The translations under genes were made by a program, and so were the position numbers. The notes under the pieces were generated by a model. It saw only the letters and a program-made list of their open reading frames with translations, was not told where the DNA came from and did no database searches. Positions 11,492-23,370 of a DNA stretch of 64,000 bases are shown in pieces (within the stretch, counting starts at the first letter, position 1; each line of letters opens with the position of its first letter). Origin of the DNA: Turnera subulata (Eukaryota; Streptophyta; Magnoliopsida; Malpighiales; Passifloraceae); assembly GCA_028386065.3 (NCBI GenBank), contig JAKUCV010002001.1:62001-126000 (forward strand), given 5' to 3'.

Positions 11492-12054
11492 ATGTGTGGC
11501 GGCAGTGAAGGTGTGGTAGGAAGAAGATGAAGAGAAGATGTGGTATGTGAAGTTGTGGTGCATGGTTTCACAGGAAACCATGGTTTAACGGCCAGAAAAG
11601 AAGGAACGAAAGGAAAACACATGATTAAGGCTGAAGAAAAGAAGAGGATGTCGGCCGTGATTCCTCAACTAGGTATAATCATGGAGGGGTATGCGTACTT
11701 GAGTTGGAAAGGAACTGATATTTTCTTTTTATTACTATTACTACTATTATTATTATTATTATTTTATTATTATTATTATTATTATTAATATTAAGTATTC
11801 TTATTGCGTAAGACTTATATGCCCCTTCTAGTTTCTCTTAGTTGTAAAACTAACCTAGGGATATAATTGTCTTTTTAGGGTTTTCCTAACCCGAAAAATT
11901 CCGTAAAATATCCGGAGTATGGAATAGAACTCGGGTTGGATTCCGATGCTCATTACCACGAAATAATTACCAAGGTCGTTTTCTCATGGTAGTTCACTAT
12001 GTAAAAGAATTTTTATCTCGGTAAAAATGTAAAATTTTTACCTGGGCTGTTACA
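11492..12054 (-). repeat. Truncated 5' LTR of the Tekay-like element
   Basis: It matches the distal 545 bp of the 3' LTR (about 6,333-6,877), including the microsatellite and the GGGCTGTTACA terminus. The roughly 2.1 kb proximal part, the primer-binding site and the leader are missing. The outer end and target-site duplication are intact, so the loss was an internal deletion after insertion. Confidence 0.85.
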
Positions 12055-12059
12055 GACCT

Positions 12060-15000
12060 GGACTCTTGGAGCTGATGGGTCGCGGGCTGCAGTATGGGCT
12101 GGACGTTTGGGCCTGTCGCATGGGCCAGTAACTGGGCTCCTGTTTGGGGCCTAGGCTGGGTCTAAGTGATGGGTCTGCGCTGCACTATTAAAAGGCCCAG
12201 TCCGGAAATAAATAAATAAATAAATATTATTCTGGAAAATATAATTTTAAAAAAATCATTATTATGTCAAAGTATATACCGAAATAATAATCGGGAATAA
12301 GTATGATGTATATTATATATTACTACTGAAAGATTTATCGAGTAAGCATATTTTATGTTTTTATTTAAATTACTATTGGGCTATTAAAAGGCCTATTGCA
12401 CTTATTTTATCGCTTTAATTTCGTTTATGTTTTTTGTTTGGGCTCGTACAAGGCCCATCGCATTTATTTTTCGGTTATTTATTTTTATTTGGGCTATTAA
12501 TAAAAGGCTCATGTTTATTTATTTTAATTAAGTCTTTTATTTATTTAATTATGTTACTTGAATTTGAGGCCCTTAAAATTTCCGGAAGAAATTTATCATG
12601 GGCATTAATGTTGTTAGCCTGGAAGACTAAAAAAGGGCAAAGACTGGATGTCTTACTGTAAAAAGATCCCGCAGATCTTTGAAAAATGGGAGAAAAATAC
12701 GACCACCAGAAGATGAATATTCTCCCAAAATTTTAATGCAAGTAGATGTGATTGTATATGATAATTCTAGTCATGGTTATGAGCATTCAATTGGTCGCAA
12801 ATAGGCCTTATAACAAGTCACATATTAAATAATTATTAAAGTGTCCTTGAAGGACAAATCTAATATTGATGACCATGATATTTGGACATTATTATTATCT
12901 TGCTTACCCTGAAGGTACAAGTTGATCTATTTTGAATGATTTTATTTTTATGTTCAGCTTTATTATTTTTGTTATATTTATTATATTATGTTTATCTTTA
13001 TTACTGCTTAATTCTTTTAATGTGAACATGAAATTGTCGTTTCTCGAATAATGACCCGGGCATTTGTCCTTAAGACAATGCAATGACGTATTCCGTAGTT
13101 AATAAACGGAAATTATTCATATGAAAGTATAATCTCAAAATAAGAAAAAAAGTTTAATACGCTCCAAAAGAGCATAGGTTTTTAACGTGCTCGTGAAGAG
13201 CAACATTTCTCCTACTCAAAGTGCAATAGTATTCAAGAGGGAGTGGAAAAAGTATGTGAATGTTGTTGCATCTACCTTGCTTCTACCTATACTATATATA
13301 CCCCTACAGCAAATGAATAAACTGTGATGAACACAAGCTTAACTATGATCTAGAAGATCATATGTTTATACTCTGGAAGAGCATAAACTCCTGAAGAGTA
13401 CTAATATTCCTGTTTACAATAATAAAAGAAATTGTTATGGATCCCATCAGATTGATTTTGCTCCATTCCCTGAAGCGAATGTGACGGTGTAATTATAATT
13501 GTGCCCGTTGCCGTGGACAGAGGATAAAATTGTTCTGACTATTATGACCATGAAGGTTATGACAATGGCAAGGCTAAAGGAAAAATGCATATTATTATTG
13601 CATAAGGGATTCATTACTTGAGAACATCCACATAGAGGAATAGTTCTCATACATAAACTGAATAAATTATTTATCGGTTGGGTACAACATTGACCCTAAA
13701 ACTTTGGGCCTCGTTATTGATGTTGACCCTAACACTGTCATTCCAGGACAACCACATACCACCCATGTTGTTTTCTCCAGGTAACTCAAACCAATTTGTT
13801 GGAGGAAAACAGAGTGGTATTGCTCCATGATTCTCTGCAGGTTGCCACAGGGTTTCAGTAATCAGTACCATGTTGGGCTTGTACTGATTCTTCAAATCCC
13901 TTAAGGTACGCACGAAATCTTGGGACCGCCTGGCCTCTCCCCTGCAATTTCATAGTAAAAGTCGTACCTTAGGCCATGTAGGCGGTAACCCAGAAACCCT
14001 CGAGACACTCCGAGCCATCATGGAAACTTGATAATAGCTACTTTGATTAAGAAATTGACAAGATGGCTCTAGTTGAAATTCCTACAGTCTATCAGATATG
14101 AAAAACATTATAGAGTTAGCCGAGTCATAAAATGAAGCTCTTAGATTGCCTTGGTCCTCTAGGAAGAAAGTTTCATCCATAGGAGTTACAAAGAATCTGG
14201 ATGAATATAGTTCATCATAAAAAACTAAATGAGGAATTCTTGCGAGTTCACTCGGTAACTCCTCTTGCTGTTCATTCACCATGCTATATACTAGCCTGTT
14301 CCTCCTTCCTAGAGAGGCACCCTCAACAAAGAAGAAAGTTGCTGGGGAAGGCATTCTTTTATCTTTATGTGGGTTTTTCAGAATCTATATTTTTCACCAT
14401 ATAATACTGCCCTCTTTTATAGCCTGAGCTTAGATAGAAAGGTGTCATTTTTCAAATGTGGACCCTCTTTCCTGTCTTCGAAAAGATCCTGAAGATTTTT
14501 CGGTTTCACAAAACTCCAAAGCTGTTTTTGAAAAAGTTTGCCTCCACATTTATTATTGTTCAATAACGTTGATCTTTTTCGACATGAGTGGCAGAAATAA
14601 GCTTGAAATTGATACACAACAGCGTAAAGCAGGCACCAGCCAGAAGCTGGTGAAAATAGCAGCCTGAAGCTGGCACATATAACAGCCTGAAGCTGGCACC
14701 AACTTGAAGTTGGTTTGTTGATTTATTGTTTGGCATGACCGGTTGGGCCATCCCGGATCAATAATGATGCACAGAATTCATTCGGTTAAAAAAGCAGAAG
14801 TTTTTACAATCAATGAATTTCTATATGTTTGTTTGCTGCAAATTAATTATTTGGCCTTCCTATGTTAAGGTTGGCCTAGTATCACCAGCAAGTTTTTTGG
14901 AAATAATTCAGGGAAGTGTACGCGGACTAATAAATCCGCCATGTTAACCATCTAGGTACTTTTATGATTTTAATCAATGCATCGACTAGATGGTCTATTG

Positions 15001-17177
15001 TGTACTTATTAGACGCAAGTTGGCATATTGCGCGCTTATTATGATTAAGCCAATTGCGGGTACACATCCTTAATTATCTTGTAAGACTATATGTCTTGAT
15101 AATGCTGGTGTATCTCTTCAATGGATAATGTATATTGTTGGAAATAATGGATGATCTGGATGATTTTTTATTGAATATTTCCAATTGATTACAGGACCAT
15201 TGCTAAAGAGATATTACTATTTGAGAACGCAGCAAATGTGCATCAAGCCAATAAGATATTATAAGATCATAAGATCTCCCCATTGGTTCTTGGTCACAAA
15301 ATATCTCCCATCTTCGGACCGTTGATTAAGCACCAAATTCTCCACCACAACATAGTAATGTTGGTCCTTAAAGAAGATTGGGAATAGATGTTGGGTATGA
15401 ATCTCCATTATAACGTAATTGAAACTATTGACTAAAAGATTGGAGATTTATTTATAGCAAGGTTTGCTTATTGTTAAATTTAATGAATGTGTTTATCCAA
15501 CATCAGGGGGAGAAAAAAAGCAGCTGGATCAAGATATAATTGAAATGTTATTCAATGCTTAGTTTTGATCCTCAAACGAATTCGTATGAACCTGAAGTTC
15601 AGAAGATGATTCATTTGCAAAATATTTTGTCAATTGCCAGACATATTTTAAAAGTGTGACCATACCAGCTGCAACTGCTCTTGCTTGATTTAATGTTCCT
15701 GGAGAACAATTAAAATATGCAAATGAATCCAAAATACGCCAGAAGCATAGAATATGCTCGGTTCCAAAGAAAACTTCTCGATAGAGAAAAATGAGCAAAG
15801 ATCTCAGATGGCCCAAGTAAGAAAATAAGACCTCCAGTAGAGGTTCAAATTAAAAGTCCTCCAGAAGAGGTTGGTTTTTCTGACACAATTGATAAAGTTC
15901 CAGAAGTAACTCAGTTACCTAAAATAAATGAAAATGTTGAGATCTCAATTACAGTGTCAGAAACAAGATGGAACCGACGTGAAATAACAGTCGACGGAAT
16001 ATTTACTTATATAACGCTAAATATTATGAAAGAAAATGAGGATCATGAACCTACATCTATTAATGAATGTAGCCGCAGTATGATTGGCCAAAATAGTGAG
16101 ACATAATTAAGGCTGTGTTAGACTCGCTGGTGAAGCGAGAGATTTTCTGGACCTGTAGTCCGTACACCAGATGGTGAAGAACCAGTTGATTGAAAATGGG
16201 TATTTCGGCTCATCGCACAAGGTTTTACCCAACGACCCAATAATAATTGTGAGGAGATATACTCCCCTGTGGTGGATACAATTATTTTTAGAGTTTGATA
16301 AAGTCTGGCATAATATGAAAAGAATTAAAAATGCATCAATTGGATGCTATTACAGCCTATTTTTAAGGATCCATAAGTCATGACATGTGCATAAGAATCC
16401 CTGAAGGATTCAAGTTGCTTGAAGCAACTAATTCCCGGGAATATACAAATATTAAACTGAATTGATCTTTATATGGTTTAAACCAAACTTGAGAAGTATG
16501 ATTATTCTTATATATGTTTGTACTTATTATTGTTACTAACGTTTGTATACTATTATTGGAACTCCTGAAGAAGTCTCCAAATGCATCTCATAAAGAATTA
16601 GATTGGTCCTGAAGTATCATATCTAAGTGAAATTTATATTGCTAGTAACAAGAAGCCTGAAGCTTTTGCCATAAGCCTACTGGCAAGATATGACTTTGCT
16701 CATATCTTCGGGATATAATAGATGCGGTTTTGAATTAACCCTGTAAGCCTGAAGAGAATATAGCTGGTTTTGCAGATGCAGGTCCTTTATTTGATCCACA
16801 TAAAGCACAGACTGACATCTGCTACAACTTTACATATGAAATTTCTATATCATCGGGACCACAAGACCAAGGTGGCAAGAAAGATGCTCCGACAATAAAT
16901 TATAAAGATAATGCTGCCTATATTGTCCAATTAAAGTAGTGATGTATTAAAAGTGACCGAACAAAGCACACGACATCAGAAGTTGACAAGGATGATTGGC
17001 ATGCAACGACATCAAGAAATCAAGAGAGGCCAAAATGAGGGGGAGTAGAATACGCACTGCACTCTTTTTTCCTTCACCAAGTTTTTATCCCACTGGGTTT
17101 TTCTCGGTAAGGTTTTTAACGAGGCAGTTATTCCAAAAGCGTATTCTATCTACAGTACAATGATATTCAAAGGGGAG
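12060..17177 (+). pseudogene. Copia element 1 gag-pol remnants
   Basis: This is the remainder of copia element 1 after the gypsy insertion. No long frame survives. Recognisable pieces are a GAG-pre-integrase motif WHDRLGHPG (about 14,730-14,760) and a region from 16,090 reading REIFGPVVRTPDG (with interruptions) near 16,130. RT-like YSPVV, DAITAYF and IPEGFKLLEA lie in 16,255-16,420. Between 12,060 and 13,660 I see only AT-rich, frameshifted gag remnants. Repeats of CCTGAAGCTGGCAC lie at 14,640-14,700. Frameshifts and stops are many, so it is an old copy. Confidence 0.7.
13671..14024 (-). pseudogene. LINE endonuclease fragment inside copia element 1
   Basis: The minus-strand frame starting near 14,019 (MMARSVSRV) reaches a decayed NCRG motif (LLL-stop-NCRGEARRSQDF), then KPNMVLITET and GGMWLSWNDSV. 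These are the order and motifs of the apurinic endonuclease domain that opens L1-type ORF2. It is only about 350 bp long; the conserved Trp before NCRG is replaced by TGA. It probably reached this place by a LINE insertion followed by decay. Confidence 0.65.
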
Positions 17178-17372
17178 TGTTGTAAAATAAACGTGGTGAT
17201 GAATGTCATTATCCCACCTATCCATCATCTGTATTATTTCCCTATACATATTGGGCTCAAAACACAGGAAGAAATGAGCAACACTGACTCTTCCCCTCTC
17301 CTGCGTTTCTTCCTCTCCTTCTGCCTTCTCTTTCTCTCATTATTATTCATCTTCAACAAATTATTCACAACA
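17178..17372 (+). repeat. 3' LTR of copia element 1
   Basis: The LTR reads TGTTGTAAAATAAACGTGG...TTATTCACAACA, preceded by the purine tract AAAGGGGAG and followed by the GTCTC duplication. It differs from the 5' LTR at a modest number of positions, so this insertion is not recent. Confidence 0.88.
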
Positions 17373-17737
17373 GTCTCTTTATTTTAGAAATAATTTTTAT
17401 ACATGGATTGACAAAATGAAGAAAAAAATATGTAAAATGATTAAACAATTCAGCCACAAAAATGGGGGCATTTTTGTCATTGGTAAAACGGGAAACAAAC
17501 CCATGGACGAAAACGGGTCGAGTGGTGTAGTTCAGGTTTGGTCCATCTCAGTTTGGTGTGGGTTCACAAAGCTTATGTGTCAATTTTTTAATTAACACAT
17601 TAGTATTTTCTTTTCGAAAAATTGAAGAAAATAAAAAATATCCCAGAAAATCAAAACGGGATGAAAAATATTCATTTTGTAATATAAAGAGGAAAAATAT
17701 CCAAATCCACAAACACAGATCAAAAATATGATTAGTC

Positions 17738-18043
17738 AATAAAAACAGTAGGACATCACTTAGGATGTCATGAAAAAAAGACCATTCAAGTGTCTAGATA
17801 CAAATAACGCAACATTTTGGACTTTCATGGTTGTACTAAGTAGCATGGGAAAAAAACTATTATGTTTCCCAACTTGCGGCCAGTGGCATGTCCACTAATT
17901 ATTTGGTTGATTAGAATCAGTTAATTTCATGACAAAAGATACATTCAAAACCGATAAAGAATCAATCAAACATTGACAAATATCTATGAATCAACATGTA
18001 AATGGATCTATTATATAGAAACCAGATTTTCTGTTTCCACACA
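17738..18043. repeat. Array spacer resumed after the nested elements
   Basis: The sequence continues the spacer broken at 2,080 and is colinear with 26,875-27,178 (CATCACTTAGGATGTCATG, AAGTGTCTAGATACAAATAA, GGATCTATTATATA). No gene is supported. Confidence 0.65.
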
Positions 18044-18745
18044 TTTTTTTGATGCTAAGTGTGATGTTATTGCATTATAATATCAAGCAACATACAGTAG
18101 TGCAACAGGGCAAAAATTGTCAGAGGCCCTCATGCATGCAAAACTAGTAAAAAGCATAGTACAATGTTTGTAGTTAGGCTGTGAACACCGATCAGCTGGC
18201 GTAGCGGAGATGCACTGGTTTTGCCCCATGCCAATCGCGAAGATGGTCTGCGGAAGAAAAAAAAAAAGACCAACACTGAAAGGAAAGGTAGGATGTGCAC
18301 TTTTGAACCACCATAAAGCTCGAATCAAAGTGATGTCAAACAAACGTTCCAAAGAAGCAGGAGCTGCCTGAAACACACAAGCATTCCTCATGGTCCAAAG
18401 CGACCAGAGAGCTGCCAACCCCACACACAGCCATGCTCGACTAGCGTACTGAGACCCTGCAAGGTAGAGCCATTGTGGGAGCCAATCATCAAACCCCGCA
18501 GGAGCCACCTAGGGGACACCCCACCATGAACACAGACGTTGCCAAAGACCAGTAGCCAAATCACAATGCAAAAATAAGTGAGGAATAGTCTCCAAAGAAG
18601 CAGCACAGATGGGACAAGACGCCCCTGAGAGTTCCAGTATACCACAGTTCCGCAAGCATGCCCTAACCGGGACTCCATTATGTAGTAGCAACCATAGGAA
18701 CACCTCCACTTTAGGTGGAGCTGCACTCAACCAAACCAGCGGCAG
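18044..18745 (-). mobile_element. 5'-truncated LINE tail (zinc-binding region)
   Basis: On the minus strand the frame reads APPKVEVFLWLLLHN, CPICAASLETIPHLFLHCDLA and LWQRLCSWWG (about 18,720-18,515). This is the Cys/His reverse-transcriptase zinc-binding region at the end of plant LINE ORF2. After a stop, a second frame covers the last ~140 codons (18,508-18,083). The 3' end is marked by oligo-A (plus-strand TTTTTTT at 18,044-18,050). The right end abuts a gypsy gag near 18,745. Confidence 0.75.
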
Positions 18746-18749
18746 AGGC

Positions 18750-19620
18750 CTCGATGGGGAGAAAGTTGCGTAAGCAATTTTTGCTGTCTGATTATGCTAT
18801 GGAGCTGTATGAGAAATTTCATTCATTGAAACAGGGAAGCATGACTATAGAGGAGTATACTGCTGAGTTTAACAATTTGTTGATTCGAGTTGGCATCAAT
18901 GAGTCGAAAGAGCAATTGACATCCCGTTATCTTTCAGGTTTAAACCAAGCTGTTAGGGATGAGATGGGAGTTGTACGTTTGTTTAATCTTGAAGATGCTC
19001 GTCAATATGCATTGATGGTTGAAAAACGAGTGCAACGCTATGGAGTAAGGCGTCCTCTGCTCGGAAGTCTGGATGGGAGTGGGCAGAAAGGTGCTAGTGG
19101 TTTTCGTGATAATAAATTTGACCAGAATGGTCCAAAGCCCAGCCCAAGTGGTGCTGTGAATACTCGCTATAATGCTGGAAGTTCATACAACAGTGATAGA
19201 AGCGAAAAGGGCAAAGAGATTGTGCTATTCAAGCCCCAAACTAATTCTGGTCCAACCAACTATAAGGCTGGTAATGCGTCACAAGGTCGCTGTTTCACTT
19301 GCGGAGAAAAGGGACACAACTCTTATGCTTGCCCACACTGTAGAGTGAATTTTACAAAATTAGAGGACAATGAAGAACCACTGCTGGAACCTATTTACGA
19401 CGAGAAAGTTGAAGAAGAAGTAGATGTTTATCCCATTGAAGGAGAATCCTTGCTGGTGCACAGAGTAATGACAGCGACAACTGAAACTGAAGAAGATTGG
19501 AGGCGACGTAGTATTTTCAGAACAAGAGTCCTTTGTGAAGGTAAGGTGTGTGATCTAGTTGTTGATGGTGGTAGCATGGAGAATATTATTTCTAAAGATG
19601 CAGTGGAGAAATTGAACTAG
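18750..19620 (+). pseudogene. Chromovirus 2 gag and protease start (5'-truncated)
   Basis: The frame opens inside a Ty3/gypsy gag (LRKQFLLSDYAMELYEKF, SMTIEEYTAEF), so the start, leader and 5' LTR are missing at the LINE junction. A CX2CX4HX4C zinc knuckle, CFTCGEKGHNSYAC, is intact near 19,293. The protease begins at LVVDGGSMENII (about 19,555), where Gly replaces the usual Ser or Thr after the catalytic Asp. A frameshift near 19,615 gives the TAG at 19,618. Confidence 0.85.
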
Positions 19621-22600
19621 AAACTGAAAAGCACCCTCATCCTTACAAAATTCGATGGCTCAAGAAAGGTAATGAGATACCTGTTACTTCTCGATGTTTG
19701 GTTAAATTTACTATGGGCGCTAATTTAGAAGATGAAGTCTTGTGTGATGTTGTGCCTATGGATGTTGGTCATATCCTGGTTGGACGCCCTTGGTTATATG
19801 ATCATGATATGGAGCACCGGACAAAGCCAAACACTTATTCTTTCTACAAGAATGGCAAGAAGTACACGCTGCACCCTTTAAGAGATGACAAAGTTGAGAA
19901 AACATCTAATCACCTTTCCAGCAGCAAAGTTAACGGATTTGTAGTTGCTGAAAAGTTTGAAGAAGAATGCAAGGAGACTGGAGTGGTATATGCCGTTGTC
20001 AACAAACTTCTCAAAGATGACCAGCTTGCTGAATTACCCAAATTTCTAGCCAACATTTAGCTTTTGTTGGATGAATTTGCAGAAGTGACGAATGGTGAAC
20101 TACCACAAGGATTACCCCCAATGAGAAGCATTCAACATGCCATTGATTTAGTGCCTGGAGCATCGTTGCCAAATCTGCCAGCATATCGAATGCCACCAAA
20201 CCAACGAGCTAAAGTGCAGAAACAAGTTGAAGAGTTGATTGCAAAAGGGTTAGTGCGTGTGAGTAAGAGCCCATGTGCTTGTCCAGCCTTGTTGACTCCG
20301 AAAAAAGATGGTTCTTGGAGGATGTGTGTTGATAGTCGAGCTATCAACAAAATTACAGTGAAATACAGATTTCCTATTCCTCGTTTGAGTGACATGCTTG
20401 ATCAATTGGCTGGTTCTACTGTCTTTTCAAAGATTGATTTGAAGAGTGGATATCATCAGATTAGATTAAGGGATGGTGATGAATGGAAGACAGCATTCAA
20501 GACTCCGGATGGACTTTACGAATGGATGGTGATGCCGTTTGGCCTTTCTAATGCACCGAGTACGTTTATGCGAGTGATGACAGAGGTATTGAAACCTTTT
20601 CTCAATATCTTTGTTGTGGTTTATTTTGATGATATTCTCATTTATAGCCGTAACAAAGAAGAGCATTTAATTCACTTGCGACAAGTTCTTGAAGTGCTGC
20701 AACAAGAAAAATTGTTTGTAAATCTGAAGAAATGCAACTTTATGTGTGAGGAGGTTGTGTTTTTGGGATTTATAATTTCAGCTGAAGGGGTTAAACCTGA
20801 TCCGGAAAAGGTTGGAGCTATTACAGAGTGGGTTGTACCGCAGTCCATTAAAGAAGTGAGAAGTTTTCATGGTCTAGCATCATTCTACAGGAGGTTCATT
20901 AAGAATTTCAGCATAATTATGAGCCCTATCACCGAGTGCTTAAAGAAAGACAGTTTTGTATGGACAAATTCAGCTCAAAATGCTTTTGAGTGTGTGAAAA
21001 CAATGATTACAGAAGCGCCAGTTCTTGCACTACCAGATTTTGAGAAGCTATTTGTCGTGGAGTGTGATGCTTCACATAATGGTATTGGGGCTGTTCTTAG
21101 TCAAGAAGGGAAACCGGTGGAATTTTTCAGTGAAAAGTTAAATGATGCAAAGCGACGGTACTCTACTTATGACTTGGAATTTTATGCTTTGGTGAGAGCA
21201 ATTCAACATTGGGAGCACTATCTAGCTTATCGGGAGTTTGTTATTTATTCAGATCATCAAGCTTTGAGGTATCTGAATTCCCAAAAGAAGTTGAATGCTC
21301 GACATGTCAAATGGAGTGCTTTTCTTGACCAATTCAACTTTTCAATAAAGTACAAGACAGGAGAATCTAACAAGGTGGCTGACGCTTTAAGTAGAAGGTC
21401 TTATCTATTGGCGGCGACAAGTACTCAAGTTGTGGGATTTGAAGAAATCAAAGAGCAGTATAATTCAGATCCTTTCTTTGGTGAGATCATGCAAGAATTG
21501 AGGCAGAATTCAGTCACAAAGAAGCTGCCATTCCGACTACATGACGGTTTCTTATTTAAAGGGAATCAATTATGTATTCCAGAGGGTTCTCTCCGCGAGC
21601 AGATTATTAGAGAACTTCATGGGAATGGTTTAGGAGGACATTTTGGCAGAGATAAGACATTGGCGATGGTGGCTGATCGTTATTTCTGGCCAAAGATGCT
21701 GAAGGACGTTGAGAGGTTGGTGAAACGATGTCCAGCTTGTCAATTTGGCAAAGGAAGCTCCCAAAATATAGGTTTGTACATTCCCTTACCAGAACCTGAT
21801 TTGCCATGGATTCATGTGAGTATGGATTTTGTTTTGGGCCTTCCAAAGACAACACAAGGGCATGATTCTATCTTTGTGGTGGTGGATCGATTTTCTAAGA
21901 TGGCACATTTTATACCTTGTTCTAAAACTTCTGATGCTACTCATATTGCTGAATTATTCTTCAAAGAAGTTGTTAGACTACATGGCATTCCATCTTCTAT
22001 TGTCTCTGATAGAGATGTTAAGTTTGTTGGGCACTTTTGGAGAACTTTATGGAGGAAAATGGGTACTCAATTGAAGTATTCCAGCACTGCACATCCACAA
22101 ACAGATGGACAAACTGAAGCTGTTAATAGGAGCTTGGGAAATATGTTGAGGTGTCTTGTTGGTAACAATGTGAAGGGCTGGGAACGTGTTATTCCACAAG
22201 CTGAATTTGCTTACAACAATTCAGTCAACAGGACTATTAAAAAGACTCCTTTTGAAGCTGCATATGGTCTGAAACCGCAACATGTTCTTGATTTGGTGCC
22301 ATTGCCTCAAGAAGCTCGAGTAAGTGATGATGGAGAAGCTTTTGCAGATCATGTTCGTAGGGTTCATGAAGAGGTTAAGGAAGCTATTAAGGCTAGCAAC
22401 AAGTCCTATGCTACTGCAGCAAATCAGCATCGAAGGAAGAAAGAATTTGAAGAAGGTGACAAGGTGCTTGTTCATTTGAGGCAAGAGAGGTTTCCCAGGG
22501 GTACCTATCATAAGCTCAAATCAAAGAAGTTTGGTCCATGCAAGATATTGAAGAAAATCAGTTCTAATGCCTACATGATTGAGCTACCTTCAGATTTGCA

Positions 22601-22907
22601 CATCAGTCCAATATTCAATATTTCAGATCTTTATCCATTTGAAGGATTTGATGGAGAAGTCGCTGCTGTTGAAGAACAGGTTGATCAATTGCCTAAGGCA
22701 CAAAGAAATATTGTTCAAGAAATTTTGGATGTCAAGGAATCAAGGTCTAGAAGAGGCAATCAATATAGAAGATTCTTGGTGAAGTGGTTGGGTAAACCTG
22801 CTAGCGAAAGCACTTGGATTGGAGAAGAAGAGCTTAAGAAGATTGATCCCAAAGTTTTTGAAGAATTTGTCAAAGCTTTTTCTATGGAAGCAAGCCTTTC
22901 AACTTGA
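19621..22907 (+). pseudogene. Chromovirus 2 pol (nearly intact; one in-frame stop)
   Basis: One frame runs 19,621-22,907 with a single TAG (20,058) between protease and RT; the uninterrupted part exceeds 940 codons. Domains in order are: protease end (ILVGRPWLYDHD); RT (KKDGSWRMC, catalytic YFDDILIYS near 20,625); RNase H (YSDHQALRYL, VADALSRR); integrase (HHCC near 21,615-21,745, SMDFVLGLP, SDRDVKFV, HPQTDGQTEAVNR); and a C-terminal chromodomain (ILDVKESRSRRGNQ, FLVKWLGKPASESTW). HISPIFNISDLYP before the chromodomain suggests a Reina, CRM or Galadriel-type chromovirus; I cannot choose between them. The chromodomain is expected to target integration to particular chromatin. Truncated gag and the stop make it non-autonomous. 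Confidence 0.9.
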
Positions 22908-22912
22908 GGGAT

Positions 22913-23245
22913 TGATGCAAGAGCATAATTATTAGTATTTTAATATTTTATTTTATTTTTATATTGTGTCGGTTACTGTTCAGGTGTCATTGTTTACGTG
23001 TTACTGTAGCAGTCGGTTACTGTTCACGCGTAGTATTCCTTTTATATTTAGGTTTTCTCTAGTATAAATAGGTTATATTAGCTTTAGTTTTCGGTAGCTT
23101 ATTATTATCTTATTTTGACTATACGTCTCTAGTGGTTTTAAACCCTAATTATCAATCCTATTGTTCCTAAATAATTCTGATTGCGTATTCCGCTAGATTC
23201 TCTACTATTTTGAGTTTTCTATTCTCTATCCTATCATAATTAACA
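22913..23245 (+). repeat. 3' LTR of chromovirus 2
   Basis: It starts TGATGCAAGAGC just after the purine-rich TTGAGGGA and ends near ATAATTAACA. It contains a TATA box, TATAAATA (23,063-23,070). With no 5' LTR in the window, the right boundary is inferred from the TG...CA ends and is uncertain by some bases. The repeated GGTTACTGTTCA near 22,970 and 23,013 is internal. Confidence 0.65.
23063..23070 (+). promoter_or_regulatory. TATA box in the chromovirus 2 LTR
   Basis: TATAAATA lies in the middle of the LTR, where the retrotransposon promoter is expected. Confidence 0.5.
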
Positions 23246-23370
23246 AACAAAGTGATGGTTCATGTACCATGTGGCTAAGGAAAACACTCTTAACGTCCAC
23301 ATTTGTTGTGCAATATGTGCACATTCTAGAGAATTAACGCATGGGTTGGAATTAATAGAGAGAGTTGTAG

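Larger units (their letters stand above)
4247..12054 (-). mobile_element. Ty3/gypsy chromovirus (Tekay/Del-like), nested in copia element 1
   Basis: A perfect 5-bp duplication, GACCT (4,242-4,246 and 12,055-12,059), bounds the element. The minus-strand order is gag, protease, reverse transcriptase, RNase H, integrase and a C-terminal chromodomain-like segment, which is the Ty3/gypsy order. The very long LTR (2.63 kb) and the chromodomain fit the Tekay/Del clade. The 3' LTR is complete. The 5' LTR keeps only its distal 563 bp, so the primer-binding site is gone. Several stops and frameshifts interrupt the coding region, so it is non-autonomous. Confidence 0.88.
3360..17372 (+). mobile_element. 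Ty1/copia element 1, decayed, interrupted by a gypsy element
   Basis: Two 195-196 bp LTRs (TGTTGC/TGTTGT...ACAACA) lie at 3,360-3,555 and 17,178-17,372. They are flanked by a perfect 5-bp duplication, GTCTC (3,355-3,359 and 17,373-17,377). A purine tract, AAAGGGGAG, precedes the 3' LTR, so the element reads on the plus strand. Integrase and reverse transcriptase remnants lie at 14.7-16.9 kb. Removing the nested 7.8 kb gypsy element leaves about 6.2 kb, a usual copia size plus a LINE fragment. Confidence 0.9.
2081..17737. mobile_element. Mutator-like element (Pack-MULE type) with nested retrotransposons
   Basis: The element begins GACTAATCATATTTTTGAT and ends with its inverse (ATCAAAAATATGATTAGTC). 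The inverted repeat is recognisable for about 250 bp (2,081-2,340 against 17,737-17,470). The flanks are A-rich nine-mers, and the paralogous spacer at 26,866-26,880 lacks the insert. Subtracting the nested copia element leaves about 1.6 kb, with no transposase but with a fragment of a host ubiquitin E4 gene. Long TIRs, a TSD of about 9 bp and a captured host fragment are the hallmarks of a Pack-MULE. The family assignment rests on structure only, since no transposase domain is present. Confidence 0.7.

Noticed and set aside
12434..12661. 75-codon plus-strand frame rich in Leu, Phe and Ile
   Set aside because: AT-rich composition within decayed copia sequence; no transmembrane-protein pattern beyond chance.
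20011..22511. Several minus-strand frames opposite chromovirus pol
   Set aside because: Shadows of the pol coding strand without motifs of their own.
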